This document shows, in pieces, positions 1 to 8,722 of a stretch of 15,000 nt of DNA; position 1 is the first letter of the stretch; every line of letters begins with the position of its first letter. A model generated the notes under the pieces. It made no database searches. It was not told where the DNA came from and worked only from the letters and a program-made list of their open reading frames with translations. The translations under genes and the position numbers were made by a program. This DNA is from Botryococcus braunii (lineage: Eukaryota; Chlorophyta; Trebouxiophyceae): NCBI GenBank assembly GCA_002005505.1, contig KV908340.1:751512-766511 (forward strand), in the 5' to 3' direction.

Positions 1-1090
1 ATACCATTGATCTGTTTCATGTTGGCCACTGAGCTGATCAGTAAAACAGATCCGAGTCCTCTAGCTAGCGGTTAAAACCTTTTTTAGAGCGTGAATTCAG
101 ACGCTCAGCAGAATTAGATCGAATCAGCTGATTCGAACCAGAGCGCCATGGATATAATAGATCGTCTTAACATCGGATGTCAGTACATCATGATTCATTA
201 TGACATCTGTATATCACGACTATGATGATAAGCTCAAAGCCCCAGTCAAGCCCGTATTACATTGCAATGCAACTATTTAAATCTTTGCACCTGCGCTATG
301 TTAAGTGGCGCATATGCATCAAAACCCTCGAAACTCTTGTAGTTAGCTAACGCTTCAGTTTTATAAGGTTACAATCCATTATAGAAGAATATGTACCTAA
401 GGCAGGTCATTCAAGCTGCCGTACAGAACAGCCCTTAGTAAAACCACTGATACATGCACATATCTGGATCTAGTCTATAGGGATACGTATCACCTGTATG
501 GCAAGTCCGCCAATATTTCAATGAGACTCATTTTGGTCTTCGCCGTCGATGATGAAGCAAACCCGACGACGAACTTCAATGAGTTTCGTGCAGATTGTGC
601 TAAATGACGGCCGACTCCTGGGGTTTGCGGCCATGCAAGAAACTATAAGTTTAGTCCAGTGTCCAGGCCAATCCCTGCCTGGGGGCTCTCTAAAGAAAAT
701 GTTTCCTTCCTGCGAGAATAAAACCCACTGTGACTACATGTGCCGAGAACATATTACACTCACGTACGACTCATTGTGCCACATACACTTGCACGAGCAA
801 AAAACACGGGGGTCGGTTACTTTTTTAAGCCATATTCCATAAAAGAAATTTCCGGGGTCGGTTACTTTTTTTATAGGCACATTCGTTTTCAAGGCATGTA
901 CGTCAAGTCAACGATCAGTTCTGGATGAACGTCCGTGTGATTTATAGACATCTGTATAATAGCAGTATATATAGCAAGTACATCTATTTGCAAATCAAAC
1001 TTAATTAGACTTTAATAAATTTCAATTGCCAACTTTGCTTTAACTATATATTGTACACAGCGATATTGCGAGCGCGCGTGCGCCCTGCAG
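1..1090. other. Non-coding stretch, no gene recognised
   Basis: No reading frame here has recognisable protein character; the open stretches near 549-928 are short, low in charged residues and lack convincing splice or family signals. The clearest structure is an 18-base direct repeat, GGGGTCGGTTACTTTTTT, at 809-826 and 854-871. The rest is mixed-composition DNA, AT-rich near 940-1050. It lies downstream of the minus-strand kinase-like gene. Confidence 0.5.
809..871. repeat. Two direct copies of an 18-base motif, 45-base period
   Basis: GGGGTCGGTTACTTTTTT occurs exactly at 809-826 and again at 854-871. The spacer is not repeated. Each copy ends in a run of six or seven T. No third copy was seen nearby. 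Function unknown. Confidence 0.8.
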
Positions 1091-1091
1091 G

Positions 1092-1356
<265 letters not shown>

Positions 1357-1418
<62 letters not shown>

Positions 1419-1425
1419 TGTGTGG

Positions 1426-1482
<57 letters not shown>
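1357..1482. repeat. (GT)n microsatellite
   Basis: About 126 bases of GT dinucleotide with a few single-base slips (GTGTTTGTG, GTGGTG). It directly follows the CT tract, giving a compound CT/GT microsatellite. Alternating purine-pyrimidine sequence of this kind can adopt Z-DNA (known property). Frames across it, Cys-Val or His-Thr, are artefacts. Confidence 0.97.
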
Positions 1483-1483
<1 letters not shown>

Positions 1484-1512
1484 ATCAGAAGACACACGCG
1501 TGTTTTCTGATG
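1483..1512. repeat. Near-perfect 30-base palindrome
   Basis: The left part reads CATCAGAAGACACACG and the right part CGTGTTTTCTGATG, so the ends pair over CATCAGAA/TTCTGATG and the centre is ACACGCGTGT. It abuts the last GT repeat. Whether it is a mobile-element end or chance is not decidable from one copy. Confidence 0.7.
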
Positions 1513-1560
1513 AAGGGGTGGGGAAGTACCCGTATGCAATTATAACTAAATAAGAAACAT

Positions 1561-1596
1561 ATGTTTGACACATATGGTCGTAATGTTTGACACATA
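1561..1596. repeat. Direct repeat ATGTTTGACACATA, two copies
   Basis: Exact 14-base copies lie at 1561-1574 and 1583-1596, a 22-base period. The surrounding stretch 1513-1785 has no gene that I recognise. Confidence 0.7.
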
Positions 1597-1785
1597 GTGT
1601 GACACCCAAAACTTGGGCTGCCATGACAGCCAACCAATCTTCGCACCGAGTTAACACAATATAATAAAAAAGAATTGACCATCTCCTCTAATCTCCCTGG
1701 TTTCTTTACTCGAGATGAATTACCTATTTTGTCGCTCAAAACTTACGTAAAAACGAGAGACAAACCGGCATGATTACCAGGTTAT

Positions 1786-1791
1786 TTTATT
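1786..1791 (-). promoter_or_regulatory. Likely polyadenylation signal AATAAA
   Basis: The plus strand reads TTTATT, so the minus strand carries AATAAA about 31 bases after the TAA stop of the kinase-like gene. The hexamer and spacing are typical of a eukaryotic poly(A) signal. It supports treating the exon at 1822-2110 as the true last exon, although AATAAA also occurs by chance in AT-rich DNA. Confidence 0.55.
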
Positions 1792-1821
1792 CTTGAGTGC
1801 ACTGAAAAACAAACTATCTGA

Positions 1822-2110
1822 TTAAGTTTCAATAGCAACCATACATGCATGCATTTGCAATTTTATGAGCATGACCTTATACTCATCTGCTATCATCATC
1901 GACTTTGCGTAACCAGCTGGGCATGCTGTGTCCCAGCTGCTGCCATTCGGATCAGGGTCCCAAGGATCCTTTGGATGAAATGCATATGCGAAGCGATAAT
2001 TATTAATCGTCAATTCGTATAGCAGAGCACCAAAAGCGAATACATCCGTTGACTTGGATGTAGGCAGTCCCTTGAATAGTTCTGGAGCGATGATGGGTGC
2101 TCGGCCAGTC
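1822..2110 (-). CDS. Kinase-like gene, last exon (activation-loop end, APE, helix F; truncated C-lobe)
   Basis: The minus-strand frame gives TGRAPIIAPELF, the subdomain VIII APE motif, then KSTDVFAFGALLYEL, the subdomain IX helix with its conserved Asp and Gly. After about 45 more residues (HPKDPWDPDPNGSSWDTAC, DEYKVMLIKL) it stops at TAA. The acceptor is TTTCAACAG (AG at 2111-2112). The single leftover G completes the Arg codon begun in the previous exon, giving ERSYIR|TGRAPI. Subdomains X-XI, including the usual late Arg that pairs with the APE Glu, are not visible before the stop. A poly(A) signal follows 31 bases later, so the shortened C-lobe may be real. Alternatively a donor just before the stop (CAT|GTATGG) leads to an unseen exon. 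The kinase fold assignment is firm; the exact 3' end is less so. Confidence 0.8.
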
Positions 2111-2506
2111 CTGTTGAAACCCCAGATGGGTAATTGCATGCATGGGTAATCGAATCATCAAGAACTCTTCTCAATCGCACTATAATTATAATTTAACATT
2201 GGTGCAATATTGAACCATTGTTAACGTTACTATCGCTGGACAACTGGTTGCAATATCACTGTATACATATGTTTTGCCCTGTCAAGGGCGTTTTAATCCG
2301 CCTGTTTTGACTCTACCCCATCCGTAACATATTTTTATACTACGAATTATACTACGTTAACGTAGACTACAGATTTCTGGCCAAGGATCTGAAAAGACCG
2401 CGTAAGCACGAGCAACGTAGGACTATAAGAGCTCAGAAAAAGTATGTTTAGACGTACGTGAGCACGTCGCACATGTAGGAGGCCATAAATATTCCGCAAT
2501 ACTTAC
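2111..2506 (-). other. Intron of the kinase-like gene, 396 bases
   Basis: On the minus strand it begins with GTAAGT (2506-2501, a consensus donor) and ends in TTTCAACAG. Both flanking exons are in phase 2 and translate through the junction into a normal kinase activation segment. No other feature was recognised inside. Confidence 0.8.
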
Positions 2507-2710
2507 CGTATGTATGAACGTTCTGGAATGAAGGGATCATCTTTCAATAAAGACCACCCCAGATTCCAGAGAAGCACAGAATCGTTAGGACCTACTAGAA
2601 CATCATCGATACTCAGGTTTCCATGGACGATATCACGGGCATGCAGTTCCTTCATTGTGTGTGCCAATCTCAGAGCGATATCAACCTTCCGAATGAACGA
2701 TATCCCTTTC
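2507..2710 (-). CDS. Kinase-like gene, exon with helix E and degenerate catalytic loop
   Basis: This 204-base exon encodes KGISFIRKVDIALRLAHTMK, matching helix E of tyrosine-kinase-like (TKL) type kinases. The catalytic-loop region follows: ELHARDIVHGNLSIDDVLV, then SVLLWNLGWSLL and DDPFIPERSYI. Aligned to HRDLKxxN and DFG, the catalytic Asp is Asn (HGN), the loop Lys is Ser, the metal-binding Asn is Asp and the DFG Asp is Asn (NLG, codon AAT). The acceptor is CGTTGCAG (AG at 2712-2711) and the donor ACG|GTAAGT. The phases fit both neighbours. On known kinase chemistry these changes predict loss of phosphotransfer, a pseudokinase. HGNL also occurs in receptor guanylate cyclase kinase-homology domains and in plant receptor-like pseudokinases, but no cyclase domain is seen here. 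Confidence 0.85.
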
Positions 2711-3811
<1,101 letters not shown>

Positions 3812-4098
3812 CTGCACATGTCCATCAGCCCTGACGTAGATCCTAGATCCAGAAGATAGCCTCTCACTCCGCGAGGGGGATCATTATATATCACAACGCC
3901 CGCACACTTAGGAACGCCGGTGATGTCTTGACTCTTGATCAACCTCATGATCTCTTGTTGTAGATTTGACATCAGCCGCTTGAAGTGCGTGGGAAGGTCG
4001 TCGAGGGGGATTCTTCGATATTGACTTCGTTTATGGGTTAAAAAGTGAAGGTGTCGAGCCAATATAAAGCTTAAATCCATGTTCGTCAATGTTATGTC
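3812..4098 (-). CDS. Kinase-like gene, N-lobe exon (helix C, hinge)
   Basis: The minus-strand frame ends with RGYLLDLGSTSGLMDMCR, a good match to the kinase hinge and helix D (EYxxGGSLxDxLR), and runs in frame into helix E of the next exon. Upstream, HFKRLMSNLQQEIMRLIKSQ fits helix C, with a candidate salt-bridge Glu in QQEI, followed by TGVPKCAGVVI as strand 4. No glycine loop or VAxK Lys is recognisable; RRIPLDD may follow strand 3. I chose the acceptor GTTGTGCAG (AG at 4100-4099) because it is in phase with the previous exon. Acceptors at 4025-4026 or 4013-4014 (CGAAG) are alternatives and would shorten the exon. Confidence 0.65.
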
Positions 4099-4375
4099 CT
4101 GCACAACCCCAGCCCGGATTATGATCAATTTCTCCCAGTAAGCCCGTAAACATCTGCATAAACGTGGACCTGAGAGGGCGCTTTCATCCGACACAAGCAT
4201 CATTGCAAGCGGCGATATGCATATGAGGAGAGGGTGTACCGAGATATGGGAGAGGAGATCTCTCCCATGTATGGGAGAGGAGATCTCTCCCCTATAAGGG
4301 ATAGATATCCCTTATAGGGATTTCAACTGGCCTTCCGTGTTGGACGTCTAGACCTTTCAAAGCACTGGTGCGCAC
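4099..4375 (-). other. Probable 277-base intron with three adjacent palindromes
   Basis: The proposed minus-strand donor is GAG|GTGCGC (4375-4370) and the acceptor GTTGTGCAG. Both ends are phase 0. The frame before the donor could read on to a TAG at 4292, so the intron call depends on phase and on the downstream kinase frame. It contains the palindrome cluster at 4246-4317. Confidence 0.45.
4246..4317. repeat. Cluster of three consecutive inverted repeats
   Basis: First: ATGGGAGAG at 4246-4254 and CTCTCCCAT at 4260-4268, loop 5. Second: GGGAGAG at 4273-4279 and CTCTCCC at 4285-4291, same loop. Third: CTATAAGGGATA at 4292-4303 and TATCCCTTATAG at 4306-4317, 12-base perfect arms with a 2-base loop. 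The first two share AGATCT cores and look duplicated. They lie in a probable intron of the kinase-like gene. Confidence 0.9.
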
Positions 4376-4674
4376 CTCTATTTCTACTAGGGCGTAAACA
4401 CAGTTTTTCCATTTCAGAGGTTTGGCCTGGCCCGTGGTCTGTACCACCATAGTCTGGTCTGCTTTGGCCTGGTCCACTGGTTTAAAGATGACGTCAGCAG
4501 ACGCGAAGCGCCACCATGTTTTGGGAATAAGCACGGGCATGGGGCGGCCGCCGTTGCCAACAACGTCAGAACGATAGGCATTCGTCCAAAACTTAGGTCT
4601 GTAAAGAATAGGGACATCCTTGGGGAGAAACTCCAAAATATCGACATGATTTTGACCACTTTTTGCCTGTTTTG
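4376..4674 (-). CDS. Upstream exon of the kinase-like gene, unassigned domain
   Basis: A strong minus-strand acceptor, TTTCATTTGGTTCAG (AG at 4676-4675), opens a 99-codon frame. It contains NHVDILEFLPKDVPILYRP, KFWTNAYRSDVVGNGGRP, VLIPKTWWRFASADVIF and WKNCVYALVEIE. The composition is that of a globular protein (aromatic, mixed charge, alternating hydrophobic segments), but I do not recognise a family. Its phase matches both the upstream exon (phase 1) and, with donor GAG|GTGCGC, the kinase N-lobe exon (phase 0). The frame continues open to a TAG at 4292 if that donor is not used, in which case this would be the end of a separate gene. Confidence 0.5.
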
Positions 4675-4929
4675 CTGAACCAAATGAAAGGAGACAACTT
4701 CAGTTCAAAATCAAAACCCAAAATTTAATCCTGTAGTCCAAAAAGCTCTGTAATAGGTAGGGTCTACTTGTAACATCATGCAAGATGTAGTTGGAACGAT
4801 GTTCCTGATGTTGCTTGTGGTAGCTATAGCTATAGTTGTAGATGCATTATATTATTATCCTCTGTCTACTAGCTACAGCGCTAGCGTCTAAAACTGTGAG
4901 GTTGTGATGACGTATTCCTTGTATGATAG

Positions 4930-4930
<1 letters not shown>

Positions 4931-4984
<54 letters not shown>
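4931..4984. repeat. (CAA)18 trinucleotide repeat
   Basis: Eighteen perfect CAA units. The plus-strand frame through it, a poly-Asn run, has no supporting coding context, and the tract lies in a probable intron of the minus-strand gene, where the transcript would read (TTG)n. Confidence 0.97.
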
Positions 4985-5179
4985 AAATAGGTTGGAAAAA
5001 CGCTGCAATTTAATCACCGAGCTCAATTCATATCAGTCATTGGTATCAACGACTCTTCCAGCAAGTCCTTCATACGAGCCATGCCTGTGCAGTCCAAGAG
5101 GGCTTGGTTCCGCTTGCGCATGCGAAGCAATGATTACTCGAAGGAGGTGTAGTGATCATGGATAGTACTCGTAAGCATT

Positions 5180-5185
5180 TTTATT
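5180..5185 (-). promoter_or_regulatory. AATAAA overlapping a TAA stop, possible alternative 3' end
   Basis: If the donor at 5245 is not used, the minus-strand frame runs 20 more codons to TAA at 5186-5184, where the sequence reads TTAATAAAAATG. The AATAAA overlaps the stop. This could serve a short, intron-retained form, or be chance. Confidence 0.25.
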
Positions 5186-5245
5186 AAGCGCGTAAGATAT
5201 GAACAGCTTCACACAATGACGGTAGCGACCGTGCCGGTGGTTTAC

Positions 5246-5578
5246 CTGTAGAACGGTTCCTCTCCTTAGCAGTTGTGGTTGCAGTTTCGAATTCCTTTGG
5301 TCGGCCGACAGTTGTAATCTTCTCCACCTTCGAAGAATCCTGCTTCTTCTTATTTCTCTTTGGACTTGGTTTAAACTTCCCCTGTTCAATATCTTCAATT
5401 TCTACATCGTTATTATATCCATCTTTTGGCTCACCATCGGCAGGCCGTTGCGGCTTTGAAGTCGTAGAAAATTGTTCGTGAGGCGGCAGATCACGTTTGT
5501 ACAACACCTCCATGATGTATTTTGCTGAAAAAGGAAGCAATCTTTTTTGACGGTCCACGTGCACCTCACCAAAGCACC
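5246..5578 (-). CDS. Upstream exon of the kinase-like gene, charged low-complexity region
   Basis: The minus-strand acceptor GCAATCGCAG (AG at 5580-5579) and donor CTACAG|GTAAAC (5245) bound a 110-codon open frame. It starts CFGEVHVDRQKRLLPFSAK and YIMEVLYKRDLPPHEQF. A hydrophilic part follows: acidic NNDVEIEDIEQGKF, then basic KPSPKRNKKKQDSSK, then TVGRPKEFETATTTAKERN. The basic cluster resembles a nuclear localisation signal. FGEV followed by SAKYI is faintly like a kinase glycine loop and strand-3 Lys, but the spacing to helix C is then far too long, so I do not assign it. Phase 1 at the 3' end fits the exon at 4674. The 5' part of the gene lies further upstream and was not traced. Confidence 0.55.
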
Positions 5579-6402
5579 CTGCGATTGCAAACAACTTGCA
5601 ACTTACAGACATGTAGATCATACATACATCTACAACTACAACTTACATACATCTACAACCTACAACTTAAAACTTACATAAACCTAGTTGTAGATATATA
5701 TCTACAACTGCAACTTACATCTAGATCTTGTACAAAGCGCATTGAGGACACCATGAAGGCGCTAATTTGAGTTCCACATTAAACTGTTGCTCCCCCAAGG
5801 GTTGCGAGAGCACACGTTGATCAACATGTGGATCATGACCTCAATTCAGTATATATCTGATGACCACGAATATAGCAGGATTACTGTCGATTCGACCTTG
5901 CAAGCAAATGCTTTCGAAAGCAAGGGAAGTGCTGCCTTGCTTGTTGATACGGTTTATACTCAATGTCAAGATTGACATTGACTTTAAGCCACATCAACAA
6001 GCAATGCAGATAATCAAGGTCAACTCAAGTGTGACCTGAACGTCGAAGAAGGTCTTTTAAGGTCGGGAATGCCATTCTTACAAATTATGCAAAGGCTGAT
6101 ACCAGCACCTTCCGGCCGAGCATGCATAAACAAGTTTCCAACAGGCTGTTGCAAAATTGGCCAATTGCAATCTAGATCTTTTTTATGTTTGTACTTGGAC
6201 CTCTGCCTATTGTCCGGTCGACCGAAACTAGAAAGGTGGAATTGTTTTCAGGATGCCATACGACTGAACAATTGTTCACAGTCGTATATTGCAATATATG
6301 TATTGGTAAAATCATTGTTGAAACATAGTAGCCCTCTTTTCGTAGAGCAGGTGTCAGCCAGCCTGAACTGGAACTGTACAAACCTAAAAAAATGAAGCCT
6401 AC
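5579..6402. other. Region with no recognised gene, short repeats near its left end
   Basis: Open frames here (5787-5975, 6069-6395) lack protein-family character and convincing splice sites. The left part, 5600-5720, holds repeated TACATACATCTACAAC units and a 22-base palindrome. Further exons of the minus-strand gene could lie here unrecognised. Confidence 0.4.
5621..5708. repeat. TACATACATCTACAAC repeats and a perfect 22-base palindrome
   Basis: TACATACATCTACAAC occurs at 5621-5636 and 5644-5659, each followed by a TACAACT variant. At 5687-5708 the sequence is a perfect palindrome with arms GTTGTAGATAT and ATATCTACAAC; its arms contain the same CTACAAC word. On the minus strand the repeat contains GTAAGT several times, which mimics splice donors. 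Confidence 0.85.
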
Positions 6403-6502
6403 CTGATTGTGGTAGGATTGGGGTTTTGATCAAAAGTTGCCGGCGCATCCCGAAGGATTGCGACCACAGTAGCTGCGGTGTTACGGGCAAGGTGTCCAAT
6501 CT
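6403..6502 (-). CDS. Possible exon, unassigned
   Basis: The minus strand has an acceptor ATCAACGTCAG (AG at 6504-6503) and a donor ATCAG|GTAGGC (6402). They bound a frame reading IGHLARNTAATVVAILRD then APATFDQNPNPTTI, helical then Pro/Asn-rich, with no stop. It could be an upstream exon of the kinase-like gene, but its phase-2 end does not fit the exon at 5578 directly, so a further exon would be needed. Family unknown; it may be chance. Confidence 0.25.
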
Positions 6503-7169
6503 CTGACGTTGATGAATAACGGTTTTGAGACGCCAGACGTTACTCAGAGCTCGGAAAAACATTTTAAATTTCTTATCCAGAAGTCGTTATTGCATTTCCA
6601 ACAAATATCAACTAGCAACTTCAAGCTTGAGAGTCCTCGGCTGCTTTTGAATCAAGTCATAAAATCTCGTATGTTCACGACCATATACACTTAGTAAGGT
6701 AGAGGTTGGGGTTTTACGATCTTCATTTCAAAAGCTGCTGGTCTTTCATAGTAACATGTTAACTCCTGCTGCAAAAAGTGTTGTTTCGGTTATTACTCAA
6801 CTTGATGGATGTGGGATATTCCACAGCTGTGGGCATACTGCGATAGGCCTACGGGCTCAGTTAACGCGCTTCCACTGGTTTTACACCCATCTATGTATAG
6901 ATCTTTTCGGGGATGCATCATATGGCGTATTAAACGATAAGGGAATTAACGTGGGATAAACACGTTGGCACCATCCAACGTGCTCGTCCTACCTCAATTC
7001 CCTTGCTGTCCCACGTCCCTCGTCCCACGTGGCACTGTCACGTGAGTAGTGCCATATCTACCTGATAACAATGCGATACGCAATGCTGAGATTCCAGGCA
7101 TTACTTGCTTAAAGACACACTGATTATTACCTTGGTCAACTTGTTAGTGCAAAAGCAGTGTAGAGTAGG

Positions 7170-7173
<4 letters not shown>
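6503..7173. other. Intergenic region, no recognised gene
   Basis: Contains a hairpin CACGTTGG/CCAACGTG at 6961-6982 nested between AAGGGAATT (6940 region) and AATTCCCTT (near 6997), and several CACGTG-type words near 7016-7042. A minus-strand stretch near 6728-6774 (after TTTTTGCAG) can be read as a short open segment ending in AAGATC|GTAAAA, but nothing supports it as coding. Confidence 0.4.
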
Positions 7174-7440
<267 letters not shown>

Positions 7441-7670
7441 GCCGGTCTCTGGACTTCGGAAAGTTGTTCCATAAACCAGGTCCTACTTTGGTATATGTCC
7501 TTTAGGGTTTACGTTCTTGTCCAAGGGTTTCACTTGGGTCTGGCAGGATGTCTCCTATCACGTTTGCAAGGCCCGGGACAGCCTCGGTGTGGTGGCATAT
7601 ATCCCCCCCCCTTCCCACTGTATTCTCACTGTGCTTGTGCTCTCGACGGGTGTGCTGATATGCGGTACAT

Positions 7671-7673
<3 letters not shown>
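7441..7673. other. Unique spacer between two CT tracts
   Basis: About 230 bases of mixed sequence between two CT microsatellites. The plus frame (VLVQGFHLGLAGCLLSRLQG) is open but has no supporting splice sites or family match. Confidence 0.4.
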
Positions 7674-7762
<89 letters not shown>

Positions 7763-7801
7763 TCTCTCTCTCTCTCTTTTTTTTTTTTTTTTTTTTTCTC
7801 T

Positions 7802-7887
<86 letters not shown>

Positions 7888-7960
7888 ATCTCTCTAGAGA
7901 GATCTCTAAGTCTCTCTCTTCCCCCTCCCTCCCACCCTCCCTCCCCCCTATCTCCCCCTC
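7674..7960. repeat. (CT)n tract with a 21-base T run
   Basis: CT dinucleotides from 7674, with TTCTC interruptions, a pure T run at 7777-7797, then more CT, a palindromic TCTCTAGAGAGATCTCT near 7891-7907, and a CCCTCCC-rich end. The pyrimidine strand is the plus strand, as in the other three CT tracts. Confidence 0.97.
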
Positions 7961-8500
7961 GAGGTCGTACATTAGCATGTATTGAATGCTTTTCAATTTA
8001 AAGTAAAGTTGCAGTCCAGTACGTAACTTTCATGGAATTGTATATCTCTCGAGAATCTGATGTATGCCACTCCTTACGTGTGCACAGGTAAAGAGTGTTG
8101 GGACGAACTCTTATCTTCGGATGCAGTCAGTGAGATCGTTGCATAGGGAGACATGTGCAGGGCGGGCACGTATCATAATGTAATGTATGTGTGTATACAC
8201 GAAACTACACACGTGTGTGTCAGGTGCACAAAGACCAAGAAAACCCGGCCGGCGGGCCCGCCGGCCGGGTTTTTTGCAACACGTATGGTCAGCATAACCT
8301 GAATGTCTATGGATTGTACTGTAGAAAACTGGTATTTACACCAATAGGTATCTAGCTCCGACCAGCGCTAGCTGGCATTTAAATGTGCCTGAAATGTACA
8401 TGATGTAACTGTAATAATGTAATGTAATGTACGATGTCATGTAAATGTGCATGTGCTAGATTGGCTTTACATGGAAAGCGAATTTTTAAGCGAATAGTCT
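7961..8500. other. Intergenic region with ATGTA-rich words
   Basis: No gene recognised. TAATGTAATGTA-type words recur near 8178-8186 and 8410-8430. A perfect GC-rich palindrome lies at 8240-8273. Confidence 0.45.
8240..8273. repeat. Perfect 34-base GC-rich palindrome followed by T run
   Basis: Arms AAAACCCGGCCGGCGGG (8240-8256) and CCCGCCGGCCGGGTTTT (8257-8273) are exact reverse complements with no spacer, and T continues to 8275. In bacteria this shape would be an intrinsic terminator; in this eukaryotic, gene-free setting that reading is unsupported. Confidence 0.95.
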
Positions 8501-8722
8501 ATACTGATCAGTATACTCATGAGTATACGGAGTATACTTATAATAAGAGCGCTTTTATTATAGCTAGCTGTATAGAGACGCGTCTCTATATATTCTCTAT
8601 ATAGAGACGCGTCTCTCGATTTCTTATCATGTCTAGACGTTTGCAGTTAGATAGACAAACACAAAGTGAGTCGTACGACTCGCTTGGTGTATGTCTATCC
8701 AACTGCAGACATGATAAGAAAT
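8501..8722. repeat. Cluster of palindromes ending in a 104-base fold-back
   Basis: In order: ATACTGATCAGTAT (8501-8514), GTATACTCATGAGTATAC (8511-8528), TAATAAGAGC/GCTTTTATTA (8541-8560, one mismatch), TATAGAGACGCGTCTCTATA (8571-8590), AGAGACGCGTCTCT (8603-8616), then a long inverted repeat 8619-8722. The long repeat begins ATTTCTTATCATGTCT, ends AGACATGATAAGAAAT, and has GAGTCGTACGACTC as its centre (8668-8681). Its arms differ by an 8-base insertion (AGACGTTT, left arm) and a few substitutions. No coding capacity. It resembles a small fold-back or MITE-like element, but no target-site duplication was confirmed. Confidence 0.9.

Larger units (their letters stand above)
4675..5245 (-). other. 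Probable 571-base intron holding a (CAA)18 run
   Basis: The donor CTACAG|GTAAAC (minus strand, GT at 5245-5244) and acceptor TTTGGTTCAG are both good matches to consensus. Joining makes ACA G|CA, so the frame continues as RNRST|AKQAKSG. The intron carries the CAA repeat and a TAGCTATAGCTATAG stretch near 4820. An in-frame TAA at 5184-5186 overlapping AATAAA would end the protein if the intron were retained. Confidence 0.55.

Noticed and set aside
4923..5165. Plus-strand protein with a long Asn run
   Set aside because: The Asn run is the (CAA)18 repeat; the rest has no coding character and lies within a probable intron of the opposite strand.
5246..5578. Kinase glycine loop and VAxK Lys (GCFGEV, SAKYI)
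   Set aside because: The words are suggestive, but over 200 residues separate them from the recognised helix C in the gene model, so they are not assigned as the N-lobe of that kinase.
6384..6402. A 19-base mini-intron (GTAGGC to TTTTTTTAG) on the minus strand
   Set aside because: It has GT and AG ends, but the other introns here are 277 bases or more, and neither flank gives a supported frame across it.
8240..8275. Bacterial intrinsic terminator
   Set aside because: The shape fits, but the surroundings are eukaryotic and no gene ends here on either strand; kept only as a palindrome.
8501..8722. CRISPR array or integron-like structure
   Set aside because: The palindromes differ from one another, have no regular spacers and no associated genes, and the genome is eukaryotic.
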